Positions 15,711 to 23,628 of a DNA stretch of 32,846 nt are shown here, one piece after another. The notes under the pieces were generated by a model. The model searched no databases. It saw only the letters and a program-made list of their open reading frames with translations, and was not told the origin of the DNA. The first letter of the stretch is position 1. Every line of letters begins with the position of its first letter. The translations under genes were made by a program, and so were the position numbers. Origin of the DNA: Candidatus Firestoneibacteriota bacterium (GTDB lineage: Bacteria; Oederibacteriota; D2-FULL-39-29; CAIOVX01); NCBI GenBank assembly GCA_903915125.1, contig CAIWRR010000116.1, forward strand, positions 1 through 32,846, written 5' to 3'.

Positions 15711-16320
15711 ATTCTTTCACCCCCGGTTGTTTACCGGCAAGCATCTGCCGGAGTTCCTGACGGCCGCGTGAGATTCTAGATTTCACCGTGCCTACGGAAA
15801 CTCCGGACATTCTCGCTATCTCTTCGTATTTGTAGCCTTCAATGTCGCGGAGCACTATCACGGTTCTGAAGGGGTCATCGAGCCGCATAAGAGCGTTCCT
15901 GACCTGTCTGTCGCGCTCGTGTGCTTCCACCAGCTCCTCCGGACCGGAGGTCAACTTGCGTTTGTCCTGCGAGACATCATCCAAAATCTCGCCGGCATTC
16001 GAGAGGCAATCGCTCTTTCTTGAGCGCAGGCGGTTCAGGCTGGTATTCACCGTTATTTTTCTGAGCCAGTATTTAAACGGAACCTCTCCGCGATACTGCC
16101 GTATTTTGGTAAAGGACTTTACAAAAGCGTCCTGCGCTGCTTCGAGCGCGTCCTCGCGGTTTCCCAGAATACGGAACGCGGCGGAGAACGCCAGACCGCT
16201 GTGGAGCTTCACAAGAGCGTGAAACGCCTCGCGGTCCTTTGAACGCTTAACCTTTTGGACAAGCCCCTTTTCGTAATTTGCCGAGGCTTCCTCGAGTATG
16301 TCCTGCTTTCTTTCTTCCAT
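15700..16320 (-). CDS. ECF RNA polymerase sigma factor (RpoE-like), copy 1
   Basis: This is a group 4 sigma factor. Region 2 is visible around AFSAAFRILGNREDALEAAQ and FKYWLRKITVN. Region 4 shows LDDPFRTVIVLRDIEGYKY and the helix-turn-helix EEIARMSGVSVGTVKSRISR. I chose the ATG at 16320, which overlaps the lepB stop (TGATG); the frame can extend one codon to a TTG. The length is 206 residues. The partner anti-sigma factor overlaps its 3' end. Membership of a lepB-sigma-anti-sigma-htrA operon parallels the E. coli rpoE/rse/lep arrangement and suggests control of envelope protein export and repair. Confidence 0.92.
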   Translation of the reverse strand: MEERKQDILEEASANYEKGLVQKVKRSKDREAFHALVKLHSGLAFSAAFRILGNREDALEAAQDAFVKSFTKIRQYRGEVPFKYWLRKITVNTSLNRLRSRKSDCLSNAGEILDDVSQDKRKLTSGPEELVEAHERDRQVRNALMRLDDPFRTVIVLRDIEGYKYEEIARMSGVSVGTVKSRISRGRQELRQMLAGKQPGVKEYEL

Positions 16321-17249
16321 CAAAATATCTTAAACCTCGGGAGGGGCCAGAGCCGAATCAATGGAGTTCCTACTATATCCTTTGAAGAGACAAAACCCCA
16401 GAACCTTGAGTCATCGCTCTCATCCCTGTTGTCGCCCATCATAAAGTAGGCGTTATATTTGAGCGAAACCGGGCCGTAATCCTTCGGAAGCAGAGGCTGT
16501 GGAAAACCGTATTCCGTTTCCCTCAGTTTCTTCAGGCCCTCGGGGATCAGGTTGCCGTATACCCGCTGAACAAACCACTTTTGCTCTCCTGTTTTTCCGG
16601 CTGCCACACTTACGCCGTTCAGGAATACTTCACCGCCCTTTATTTCAAAAGTATCGCCTTTTTTCGGAACCGTCACGGGGCCGAAATTGTCTCTATTGCC
16701 GTAGTAAGGATAACTCGGCGAGCTTTCCCTCAGGATATTCTTCCCGTCAAAATACTGAACATACTCTTCTTCCTGCTTTACACCATTCAAGTACAGGACT
16801 TTGTCCCTCAGTTCGACAGTATCCCCCGGCAGCCCGATACACCTTTTTACAAAATCCCTCTTTGCCTTTGTGACTTGTATTTCTCCGGTTGACCGGTCAT
16901 TCACAATAAAATGGTTCTGCCCATTTTCATCCTTTTGACTAACAGGGTTCAGTTCGTGGTGAAAGAAGATAATTATATCGCCGTGTTTGAGCTCCCTTAC
17001 CGGCAATAATTTTGTGTCCGTGAAAGGAAGACGCGTTCCCAGCACGAATTTATTCGCAAAGAGGTAATCTCCGACCAGAAGCGTTGACTCCATAGACCCG
17101 GAAGGTATGCTGTAAGCAGAGACCACAAAATACCTGATCAGTAGAGCTACTACCACCGCCCATACAATGTCTTTTGTGTGCTGTTTAAGCACCCCTTTGA
17201 CCGTGTCCGGCGTCTTTGCCTTAGCATTAGTTTTTAATTCTTCAGACAT
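16320..17249 (-). CDS. lepB: Signal peptidase I (LepB)
   Basis: This enzyme removes signal peptides from exported proteins at the inner membrane. One N-terminal membrane helix (about 28-45) leads into IPSGSM, with the catalytic Ser52. The general-base Lys135 is in FVKRCIGLPGD. The conserved GDNRDESDDSRFWGF box is near the C-terminus. The length of 309 is normal for the Gram-negative form, with an insert between the catalytic boxes. AAGGAAGG lies just before the ATG. It starts the operon that continues into the ECF sigma factor. Confidence 0.95.
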   Translation of the reverse strand: MSEELKTNAKAKTPDTVKGVLKQHTKDIVWAVVVALLIRYFVVSAYSIPSGSMESTLLVGDYLFANKFVLGTRLPFTDTKLLPVRELKHGDIIIFFHHELNPVSQKDENGQNHFIVNDRSTGEIQVTKAKRDFVKRCIGLPGDTVELRDKVLYLNGVKQEEEYVQYFDGKNILRESSPSYPYYGNRDNFGPVTVPKKGDTFEIKGGEVFLNGVSVAAGKTGEQKWFVQRVYGNLIPEGLKKLRETEYGFPQPLLPKDYGPVSLKYNAYFMMGDNRDESDDSRFWGFVSSKDIVGTPLIRLWPLPRFKIF

Positions 17250-17269
17250 TTGACCTTCCTTTCCGTATT

Positions 17270-17295
17270 GACACGGATAACCGCGAGTTTGTTCC
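17270..17295 (-). promoter_or_regulatory. Possible ECF-type promoter upstream of lepB
   Basis: On the minus strand GGAAC (17291-17295) and GTC (17270-17272) are separated by 18 bases. This resembles ECF sigma promoters with a GGAAC -35 motif. Transcription from here would give a very short leader before lepB. If real, the ECF sigma factor encoded downstream would autoregulate. The motif is short and could arise by chance. Confidence 0.22.
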
Positions 17296-17370
17296 TTAAG
17301 TCCCTATCAAACCAGAAACAGCCTTAATATTCAAGCATTCATTGGGAAACAGCGATTGGGGAAACCGCTT

Positions 17371-17778
17371 TCAGCGGGCCGGAGCTAACATATTGAATGG
17401 AAAACACGGAATATTCCGAAGCACCATAAAGGCCAGGCCCGCTGCCAGGAGGACCAGAAAAACCCGGGGGTTAAATCTTACCTCAGGGAGAATATTCCTG
17501 CCTGAATAACCGTTAATTAACACAGCCGCGGAGGCGTAGAAAAACATGATTATACAGGGCAGCACAAACAGGTTCATCGAAAGCGACTCTACCGGCTTTC
17601 CTCGCGAAATAAGCCAAAGAGCCCTGGTGCCTCCACAGCTGAAGCAGAAGAAACCGGTACAAGCATGGAGCAAACAAAGCGGGAGTGAATCAAAATATAG
17701 GCGGGGCATAATCCCCGGGAAAAGAAGCGCTGCCGCCGGCGCCGCAAAAAAAATCCACCCAAGCGCGCGTTTGTTCAT
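17371..17778 (-). CDS. DUF2752-family membrane protein
   Basis: This small integral membrane protein has about four hydrophobic segments. It contains the DUF2752 signature, here CTGFFCFSCGGTRALW. The function of the family is unknown. The ATG at 17778 lies three bases after the anti-sigma stop, so it is co-transcribed with the second sigma/anti-sigma pair. A small hairpin (CCGCT, loop, AGCGG) overlaps its stop codon and is followed by only three T, so termination there is doubtful. The next gene, lepB, starts 121 bases later. Confidence 0.8.
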   Translation of the reverse strand: MNKRALGWIFFAAPAAALLFPGIMPRLYFDSLPLCLLHACTGFFCFSCGGTRALWLISRGKPVESLSMNLFVLPCIIMFFYASAAVLINGYSGRNILPEVRFNPRVFLVLLAAGLAFMVLRNIPCFPFNMLAPAR

Positions 17779-17781
17779 TTC

Positions 17782-18312
17782 TTAGTCCATCATCTCGGCA
17801 GTCATCTCGGCTAACAACCGGTCCTTCTCTTCAGCTGACAGAACTTCAGACACGTTGGAAGCGTCGGATGTCAGCTGATATTCTTCTATGGCCGCCGCAA
17901 ACCACTCGGGATTTGAACTCATTTTTCCTATAATAGTTTCGAGACTGGCAGCGCTTGCCTTCCTGACCCTGACGGCGCGGCTGATTCTGCCGACTGCAAG
18001 AGGAGCAAGAACTATCAAAAGAAGCAAGAGAACGGAAACCGATGCCGTAAGCGGCTTCACCAGGAAATTATACCAGGGAGACCGCATTAGCATTTTTTCG
18101 CGAAGTTTCGGCAGATAACCGTCCCAGAACTCCTTACCAGGATCTGCTGCCTTGAGAGTTGCCGCGGCATTTATCATTTCGCGGTAGGATTTTAATTCAG
18201 CCGCGCACTTTGCGCAGGCAACCAGATGAGCCTCAAATTTTACCGCGGTTTTTTCTTCTAGAAAGCCTTCAGCGTACTGCGCCGTGTATTTGCCTGCCAT
18301 TTCACAGTTCAT
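17782..18312 (-). CDS. Membrane-anchored anti-sigma factor with zinc-finger domain, copy 2
   Basis: The predicted zinc ligands are Cys3, His29, Cys33 and Cys36, the same positions as in the anti-sigma factor at 15000-15710. A membrane helix runs from about 87 to 108 (SVSVLLLLLIVLAPLAVG), followed by a short helical C-terminal part of about 68 residues. The ATG overlaps the sigma stop by 11 bases, again as in the other pair. It most likely inhibits the ECF sigma factor encoded immediately upstream. The C-terminal part is shorter than in copy 1 and shows no similarity I can see, so the two probably sense different signals. Confidence 0.83.
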   Translation of the reverse strand: MNCEMAGKYTAQYAEGFLEEKTAVKFEAHLVACAKCAAELKSYREMINAAATLKAADPGKEFWDGYLPKLREKMLMRSPWYNFLVKPLTASVSVLLLLLIVLAPLAVGRISRAVRVRKASAASLETIIGKMSSNPEWFAAAIEEYQLTSDASNVSEVLSAEEKDRLLAEMTAEMMD

Positions 18313-18874
18313 ATTTTGTCCTCACACCCTTCTTTATCTTCTGCGCCGCGTTAAAGAAATTTGATTTTACGCCGCCGGTGGTGAGGCCGGTGGCACGCGC
18401 GATCTCTTCAAATTTCATTTCATCATATATTCTCATTACAAAGACAGCTCGCTGCTGACGCGGGAGCGTGTACAGCATTTCTTTCACGGCCTTCTTCAGC
18501 TGGTCATTCTCTACGGATTCCTCATTCTGCCCCGCAGAGGTATCTCTAAGCTCCGCGGCCGAATCCAACGACTCCGTAAACCGTGACTTCTTTTTCCTGG
18601 TCATGCAGACATTATAAGTAATACGGTAGAGCCAGGTAAAAAAGTACTTGCGTTCCCTCAACTTTCTAAGCGCCTTATAGGCCTTTATAAAAGCTTCCTG
18701 TGAGGCCTCCTCCGCATCGTGATGGTTTCCAAGAATCCGAAGGGCCAGGAAATATACTTTTTCTTTGTGCTTCAATACCAATCTGTTAAATGCATCTTCT
18801 TTGCCTTGCAGGAAAAGCTCAATTAATTCAGCGTCTTCCAGGCTGCTATTTTCTTTCGCCTCTTTATTAGACAT
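18302..18874 (-). CDS. ECF RNA polymerase sigma factor, copy 2
   Basis: This 190-residue group 4 sigma factor has region 2 around FLALRILGNHHDAEEASQ and YFFTWLYRITYNVCMTRK. Region 4 carries LPRQQRAVFVMRIYDEMKF and the helix-turn-helix EEIARATGLTTGGVKSNF. The start ATG has GGAGA a few bases upstream and is blocked from extension by an in-frame stop. It is the first gene of a unit with its anti-sigma factor and DUF2752, behind a good housekeeping-type promoter. Confidence 0.92.
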   Translation of the reverse strand: MSNKEAKENSSLEDAELIELFLQGKEDAFNRLVLKHKEKVYFLALRILGNHHDAEEASQEAFIKAYKALRKLRERKYFFTWLYRITYNVCMTRKKKSRFTESLDSAAELRDTSAGQNEESVENDQLKKAVKEMLYTLPRQQRAVFVMRIYDEMKFEEIARATGLTTGGVKSNFFNAAQKIKKGVRTKYEL

Positions 18875-18911
18875 CTTTCTCCGGCAAATGGTTCAAATAC
18901 AATCACCTCCA

Positions 18912-18940
18912 ATTATAGCCATAGAACATGGAAATAACAA
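18912..18940 (-). promoter_or_regulatory. Sigma-70-type promoter for the second ECF sigma operon
   Basis: On the minus strand TTGTTA (18935-18940), a 17-base spacer and a perfect TATAAT (18912-18917) lie about 40-65 bases upstream of the sigma ATG. The spacing and the -10 box are ideal; the -35 box matches four of six. Confidence 0.6.
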
Positions 18941-18958
18941 GGAATGATGGGCCTGACT

Positions 18959-19825
18959 TCAGTTAAGCCTTGCCAAAAGAGATACATAGGCTGCATTCCC
19001 AAGCATATCATTGAGTTTCATACCGTAGGATAACGAGAAAATGGAAATATTCAATTCAAGCCCGAAGGAAATGCAGTTTAGCAATCCATATTGAGCCGCG
19101 GTGTCGTATCTGTATCCAAGCATCAGCGCAAGAAACTCTTGCGGTTTCACTGAAATGCCTGAGGAGTAGACCGGTGAACCGGAATTCCGGACTTCGACAT
19201 CGACATCCGCCTTTAAGCCGGAGAAAGATAACCCTATCCCGGCCCGCACGAGTTCAGGCAGATCCCGGTAAGTGCCTGCATTTACAAGACAGGCGCCGAA
19301 AGATAAATTGTCTGAGATTGACATAAACCCTGAAATATCATAAAGGACGTGTAAAGCAGAGCTTCCGTCAAGATTTTCATAAGGAAATTTCATGTTAAGC
19401 CCGACAGCGGCCGTCTTGGAAACACCCTTCGCAATTGAGAGTATCGGAACCGCCTGAAAAGGCGAGAAGGTCCCTCCGGAAACCCCAAAACTGTCCCGCC
19501 TTTCCTGCGTGCCGGTCCAAAGATAGATTGCGGAGAAGCCGACCGCAGTGGAATCACCCGTCTGCCAGATTGCCGAGAGAGTTTCATACCGTGAACCCGC
19601 GAAATACTCAGTATGGGAAAAGTTAAGGAATGTACCTTGGAGCGAACACAATCCTGAAGGCGAGAAAAATACTGTATCCGTCTCTTTGGGCAGGCCTGTT
19701 AATGCTCCTCCCATTGCCGCGTATCTCGCGCCCGGGAAAACTCCGAGAAAGGCCAGTTCAGTCGTTTCTGCAAAACAGGGTGCGAACCGAAGAAGAAACA
19801 GAAGAAACACTATTGCGCGCCTCAT
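18959..19825 (-). CDS. PorV/PorQ-like outer-membrane beta-barrel protein
   Basis: The protein has 288 residues from the ATG at 19825. It has a signal peptide (hydrophobic stretch ending FAPCFA), then LGVFPGARYAAMGGALTGL and a FFSPSGL segment. An early run of Gly/Ala-rich ARxxAMGGA followed by NPAGL-like residues is typical of the PorV/PorQ (UPF0164) family related to FadL. The rest is alternating amphipathic strands, consistent with a beta-barrel. I chose this start because GGAGGG lies 8 bases upstream; 25 extra codons run into the ligA terminator. The role is unknown. In other phyla such proteins serve as outer-membrane shuttles or transporters. Confidence 0.75.
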   Translation of the reverse strand: MRRAIVFLLFLLRFAPCFAETTELAFLGVFPGARYAAMGGALTGLPKETDTVFFSPSGLCSLQGTFLNFSHTEYFAGSRYETLSAIWQTGDSTAVGFSAIYLWTGTQERRDSFGVSGGTFSPFQAVPILSIAKGVSKTAAVGLNMKFPYENLDGSSALHVLYDISGFMSISDNLSFGACLVNAGTYRDLPELVRAGIGLSFSGLKADVDVEVRNSGSPVYSSGISVKPQEFLALMLGYRYDTAAQYGLLNCISFGLELNISIFSLSYGMKLNDMLGNAAYVSLLARLN

Positions 19826-19839
19826 ATATGAAACCCTCC

Positions 19840-19869
19840 AAAATAAACTCGGGTGCCATAAGGCACCCG
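19840..19869 (-). terminator. Rho-independent terminator after ligA
   Basis: On the minus strand CGGGTGCC, loop TTAT, then GGCACCCG form an 8-bp stem followed by AGTTTATTTT. The T-rich tract runs straight into the GGAGGG ribosome-binding site of the PorV/PorQ-like gene, with no room for a separate promoter. Confidence 0.85.
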
Positions 19870-19899
19870 TTATATTTCCGCTATGACTTTGACCGTGCA

Positions 19900-21891
19900 C
19901 TACAAAAGCAGTTTCCTAAAATCCTCCTCTTCGAGCACCTTCACGCCTAATTTCTTTGCCTTTGCCAGCTTAGATCCTGGCTCATTTCCCGCGACAACAT
20001 AATTGGTTTTCGCGGAGACGCTTCCGGAGGCCGTGCCTCCGAGCTTCTTTACTTCGCGCTCGGCTTCATCACGGGTGAAGGAGGCGAGCTCTCCGGTAAA
20101 AACAAAAGTCATATCCTTAAATTTGCTTCCCGTTGCAAGTTCCTCTTTCTTCCTTTTTGTGTTAACCCCAGCCTTCTTTAACTTCTCAAGAACCTTGAGG
20201 TTATGGCTCTCCTGAAAGAAATTATTTATGCTCACGGCGACTTTTGGCCCTATTCCCCGAATCTTCTGCAATTCATCAACCGCGGCAGAGGACAGCGAAT
20301 CCAGATCGGAGTACTTTCCGGCAAGAAGCTCAGCCGTGTTTTCCCCGACATCGCTTATCCCGAGGGCAAAGATCAGGCGTGAAAGCGTGTTTTGCTTGCT
20401 CTTTTCAAGTCCTTCCACAAGGTTCAAGGCCGACTTCTCGCCCATTCTTTCAAGTTCCGACAATTCTTCAAGCTTTAAATAATAGAGATCGGCATAATCC
20501 TTAACCATTCCCGTATTTATGAGTTTTTCAACTATCGCCGGGCCGAAGTTCTCAATGTCCATGGCATTGCGCCTTGTAAAGTGGATAACGCGCCCCTCAA
20601 CCTGGGCCTTGCAGGAAACATTCTGGCATTTTACCGCGACATCTTCCCCGAGGCGCGAAACCTTTGATCCGCAGACCGGACAATGCGAGGGCATCTTAAA
20701 CAGTTTCTCTTTGCCTGTCCGTTTGGATTCAACAACGCCGACAACCTTCGGAATTACCTCTCCGCCCTTTTCTAATATCACAGAATCTCCGATCCTGATG
20801 TCCTTGCGCCTTATCTCATCCTCGTTGTGCAGCGTGCACCTGCTGATGGTAGAACCGGAAAGATGCACAGGGTCAAGCACGGCTACAGGAGTTAAAATGC
20901 CGGTACGGCCGACCTGAACAAGAATGTCCAATAGTTTTGTAACTGCCTGCCGGGCCTTGAATTTGAAGGCGATAGCGTACCGCGGGCTTTTGTTCGTCGT
21001 TCCGAGAACCTGCTGCTCTTCGTAGGAGTTTACCTTTACGACCATCCCGTCTATCTCAAACGGCAGGGAATCGCGCTTTGATTCCCAGGAGTTCACATAC
21101 TCTATGACCTTCCGTATATCTTCGCATTTTTGCGCAGGGGAAACAGCGGGAAGTCCGGCCTTTCTTAATCCATGAAGCATATCTTCATGCGTCTTCCAGC
21201 CGGAGTCTGCGGCGCTGCCGAGAGTATGAAGGAAAATGTTCAGGTTTCTTTTCGCTACAAGTTTAGGGTCAAGAAGCTTAAGCGACCCGGCAGCAGCGTT
21301 CCTGGGATTGGCAAAAAGATCTTCGCCATCGCTTTCACGGACCTTGTTCAGACGCGTTAGTTCTTCTTTGGTAAGATAAACCTCTCCGCGCACTTCAAGC
21401 TCAAACTTGACGGGAATCTTAAGAGGTACAGCCTTGATGGTCCTGATATTACCCGAGACATCATCCCCGCGCGTTCCGTCACCCCTTGTCGAGGCTTGAA
21501 CGAACTTTCCGTCTTTATAAAAGAGGTTCACCGCGAGCCCGTCAATCTTCGGCTCCACTATATATTCGGGGTCTTCCTTCAAACTTTTCTTTACCCTCTC
21601 GTCAAACGCCTTAAGTTCATCCTCGCTGTATGTATTGTCAAGAGAGAGCATCGGGACTTTGTGGGTAACCTGCTTAAAACCTTTCAGCGGCTCGCCGCCG
21701 ACGCGCTGTGTGGGAGAATCAGGAGAGACAAGTTCCGGGAATTCAAACTCAAGAGCTTCTAAATGCTTCATCAGCATGTCAAATTCTGTATCGGGTATCT
21801 CGGGCTTCGTTTCCACATAGTATTTACGCTCGTGGTAACGGATCTCTTCGCGTAACGCCTCTATTTCCGTCTTTGCCTGTGAAAGTTTCAT
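19900..21891 (-). CDS. ligA: NAD-dependent DNA ligase LigA
   Basis: This enzyme seals nicks in replication and repair using NAD+. The order is: an N-terminal Ia domain (YYVETKPEIPDTEFD), the nucleotidyltransferase domain with the adenylated Lys in VEPKIDGLAV (Lys115), an OB fold, a Cys4 zinc finger (CPVC and CQNVSC), helix-hairpin-helix repeats (ISDVGENTAELL and IRGIGPKVAVSI), and a C-terminal BRCT domain (from about 588). The length of 663 is normal. The ATG is preceded by a weak AGG. It appears monocistronic: 165 bases lie between it and the gene upstream, and a terminator follows. Confidence 0.96.
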   Translation of the reverse strand: MKLSQAKTEIEALREEIRYHERKYYVETKPEIPDTEFDMLMKHLEALEFEFPELVSPDSPTQRVGGEPLKGFKQVTHKVPMLSLDNTYSEDELKAFDERVKKSLKEDPEYIVEPKIDGLAVNLFYKDGKFVQASTRGDGTRGDDVSGNIRTIKAVPLKIPVKFELEVRGEVYLTKEELTRLNKVRESDGEDLFANPRNAAAGSLKLLDPKLVAKRNLNIFLHTLGSAADSGWKTHEDMLHGLRKAGLPAVSPAQKCEDIRKVIEYVNSWESKRDSLPFEIDGMVVKVNSYEEQQVLGTTNKSPRYAIAFKFKARQAVTKLLDILVQVGRTGILTPVAVLDPVHLSGSTISRCTLHNEDEIRRKDIRIGDSVILEKGGEVIPKVVGVVESKRTGKEKLFKMPSHCPVCGSKVSRLGEDVAVKCQNVSCKAQVEGRVIHFTRRNAMDIENFGPAIVEKLINTGMVKDYADLYYLKLEELSELERMGEKSALNLVEGLEKSKQNTLSRLIFALGISDVGENTAELLAGKYSDLDSLSSAAVDELQKIRGIGPKVAVSINNFFQESHNLKVLEKLKKAGVNTKRKKEELATGSKFKDMTFVFTGELASFTRDEAEREVKKLGGTASGSVSAKTNYVVAGNEPGSKLAKAKKLGVKVLEEEDFRKLLL

Positions 21892-22056
21892 ATGCCTAAT
21901 ATTACAGAATAGCCCAATAAATCTCTACTGGAAAATGATTAAAATAATTGCAAAACAGTTTGCGCGGATTTGACAGATGCAGATGTGAATTTTGTCTATT
22001 TACCCGGCAGCAATGAATCTTACGAGCACATACTCCACCGTTATTAGTTATCGCTC

Positions 22057-23628
22057 TTATCCGTACACCTTGTAGTCTATCTCCGGGAAGATATTGTCCT
22101 TATATTCTATCTCCGACAGATAATTTTGGTCTATTTTGCCGCTGTTTAAGCTGTCGTAGAGCCGCGTGAACCTGACGATATGCTCCTTCGTGCGGCGCAC
22201 GGCGTAATTGACATTTGTGCCGGTTTTCATTATAAAGGCCCAGTCCGAAGACTGCGCGAGCAGAAGTTCCCTCGCCGCCTGGTTGAGCGCGCGCCTTTCA
22301 AGATCACCGGGAGACTTGAACTTTTCCGCCAGCCCGCACATCCTGTCTGCCGCTTTGTGAAGATGCCTGTAAACCCAGTCGTTGCCGCCTTCCAGCCAGA
22401 CTTCGTGATACCCCTTGTAACCCCAGCTGGATTCGCAGGGAGCAGATACCTGGTTTACGGGATACTCCGCGAGATATTCCGACGGGGTAATCATCTTAAT
22501 GATATCCTGGTCATAATGCATCTTTCTGAAAAGAAAGTTCAGGAAATCAGGCCCCTCATACCACCAGTGCCCGTAAAGCTCCGCATCATAGGGTGAAATT
22601 ATTATAGGTTTTCTGTCCATGCCTGAAGCAAGCCATTCAATCTGCTTTCCGCGGTTAAACAGGAAGTTGCCTGCGTGCTCGGCGCTTCTGTCGAGCGCCA
22701 CCTGCGGATCGTAAGGTTCTTTGTGAACGGTCTCGCCGGTAATTTTGTAATATTTAACGCCCGTAAAAGTCCTGGTCCCGTTGGAATTTATGTAAGGTTT
22801 GATGTACTCGTACTCAAGGTCAAAACCGACGTCACGGTAGAAATCGCGGTAGTTGGTGTCTCCCGGATAGCCTTCTTTCGCGCTCCAGACCTGCTTGCTG
22901 GATTCAACATCCCTGCCGAAAGCAGCCACTCCTGACGGGCAAAAAACCGGCGCGAAGATGCCGTATTTTGGGCGGGGCACGCCGTACATAATACCGTGCG
23001 TGTCTACGAAGAAGAATTTGATGCCGTGATCCTTAAGCGTGTAATCAACTCCCGGGAAATACGCGCATTCGGCCAGCCAGATTCCTTTCGGCTTTCTTCC
23101 CAGGTGCTTTTCGTGAGTGTCCACGGCCACCTTAATCTGCGCGTTAATTGCCTTCTGGTTTATCATCAGCGGCAGATACCCGTGCGTGGCGCAGCAGGTG
23201 ATTATCTCGAGTTTTCCGGCGTCCTGAACCTTTCTGAACGCGTTGACAAGGTTCTTGCCGTAACTCAGGAAATAATCACGCGCCTCAACGAACTTCCAGT
23301 TATACATATCGGCGGATTTTTTAAACTCCTGCTGATACTCAGTCCTCTTCTTCTCTTTTGACGTAAGATCTATCAGTTTTTCTATATAGTTCAGGGCCCG
23401 GTCCTGAAGCAGCGGATCCGCGAGCATGGAAAGAAGCGGCGGCGTAAGCGACATCGTAACGCGGAAATCAACTCCGTCTCTTATCAATCTCTCATAGACC
23501 AGCAGAAGAGGGATATAGGTCTCAAAAATGGCCTCGTAAAGCCAGTCTTCTTCAAGGAAATCCGCGTGTTCCGGATGCCTGACATATGGGAGGTGGGCGT
23601 GGAGGACTACGGCAAGGTAACCTTTCAT
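22057..23628 (-). CDS. GH57 1,4-alpha-glucan branching enzyme (DUF1957 type)
   Basis: This enzyme introduces alpha-1,6 branches into glycogen-like glucan. The GH57 opening motif HAHLPYVRHPE is at 10-20. The nucleophile Glu187 is in WLAECAYFPG, and the acid/base Asp348 is in SPYDAELYGHWW. These spacings fit characterised GH57 branching enzymes. The C-terminal helical region (WGYKGYHEVWLEG onward) is also typical, and the length of 523 is normal. GAGGG lies 6 bases before the ATG, and the previous stop is immediately adjacent, so it is tightly coupled to the DUF4912 gene. Confidence 0.92.
   Translation of the reverse strand: MKGYLAVVLHAHLPYVRHPEHADFLEEDWLYEAIFETYIPLLLVYERLIRDGVDFRVTMSLTPPLLSMLADPLLQDRALNYIEKLIDLTSKEKKRTEYQQEFKKSADMYNWKFVEARDYFLSYGKNLVNAFRKVQDAGKLEIITCCATHGYLPLMINQKAINAQIKVAVDTHEKHLGRKPKGIWLAECAYFPGVDYTLKDHGIKFFFVDTHGIMYGVPRPKYGIFAPVFCPSGVAAFGRDVESSKQVWSAKEGYPGDTNYRDFYRDVGFDLEYEYIKPYINSNGTRTFTGVKYYKITGETVHKEPYDPQVALDRSAEHAGNFLFNRGKQIEWLASGMDRKPIIISPYDAELYGHWWYEGPDFLNFLFRKMHYDQDIIKMITPSEYLAEYPVNQVSAPCESSWGYKGYHEVWLEGGNDWVYRHLHKAADRMCGLAEKFKSPGDLERRALNQAARELLLAQSSDWAFIMKTGTNVNYAVRRTKEHIVRFTRLYDSLNSGKIDQNYLSEIEYKDNIFPEIDYKVYG

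Noticed and set aside
17361-17375. Hairpin at the end of the DUF2752 gene as a terminator
   Set aside because: Only a 5-bp stem, overlapping the stop codon, followed by TTT then C-rich sequence; too weak to call.
21892-22056. Promoter search upstream of ligA
   Set aside because: Several AT-rich hexamers are present, but no -35/-10 pair with acceptable match and spacing, and no hairpin.
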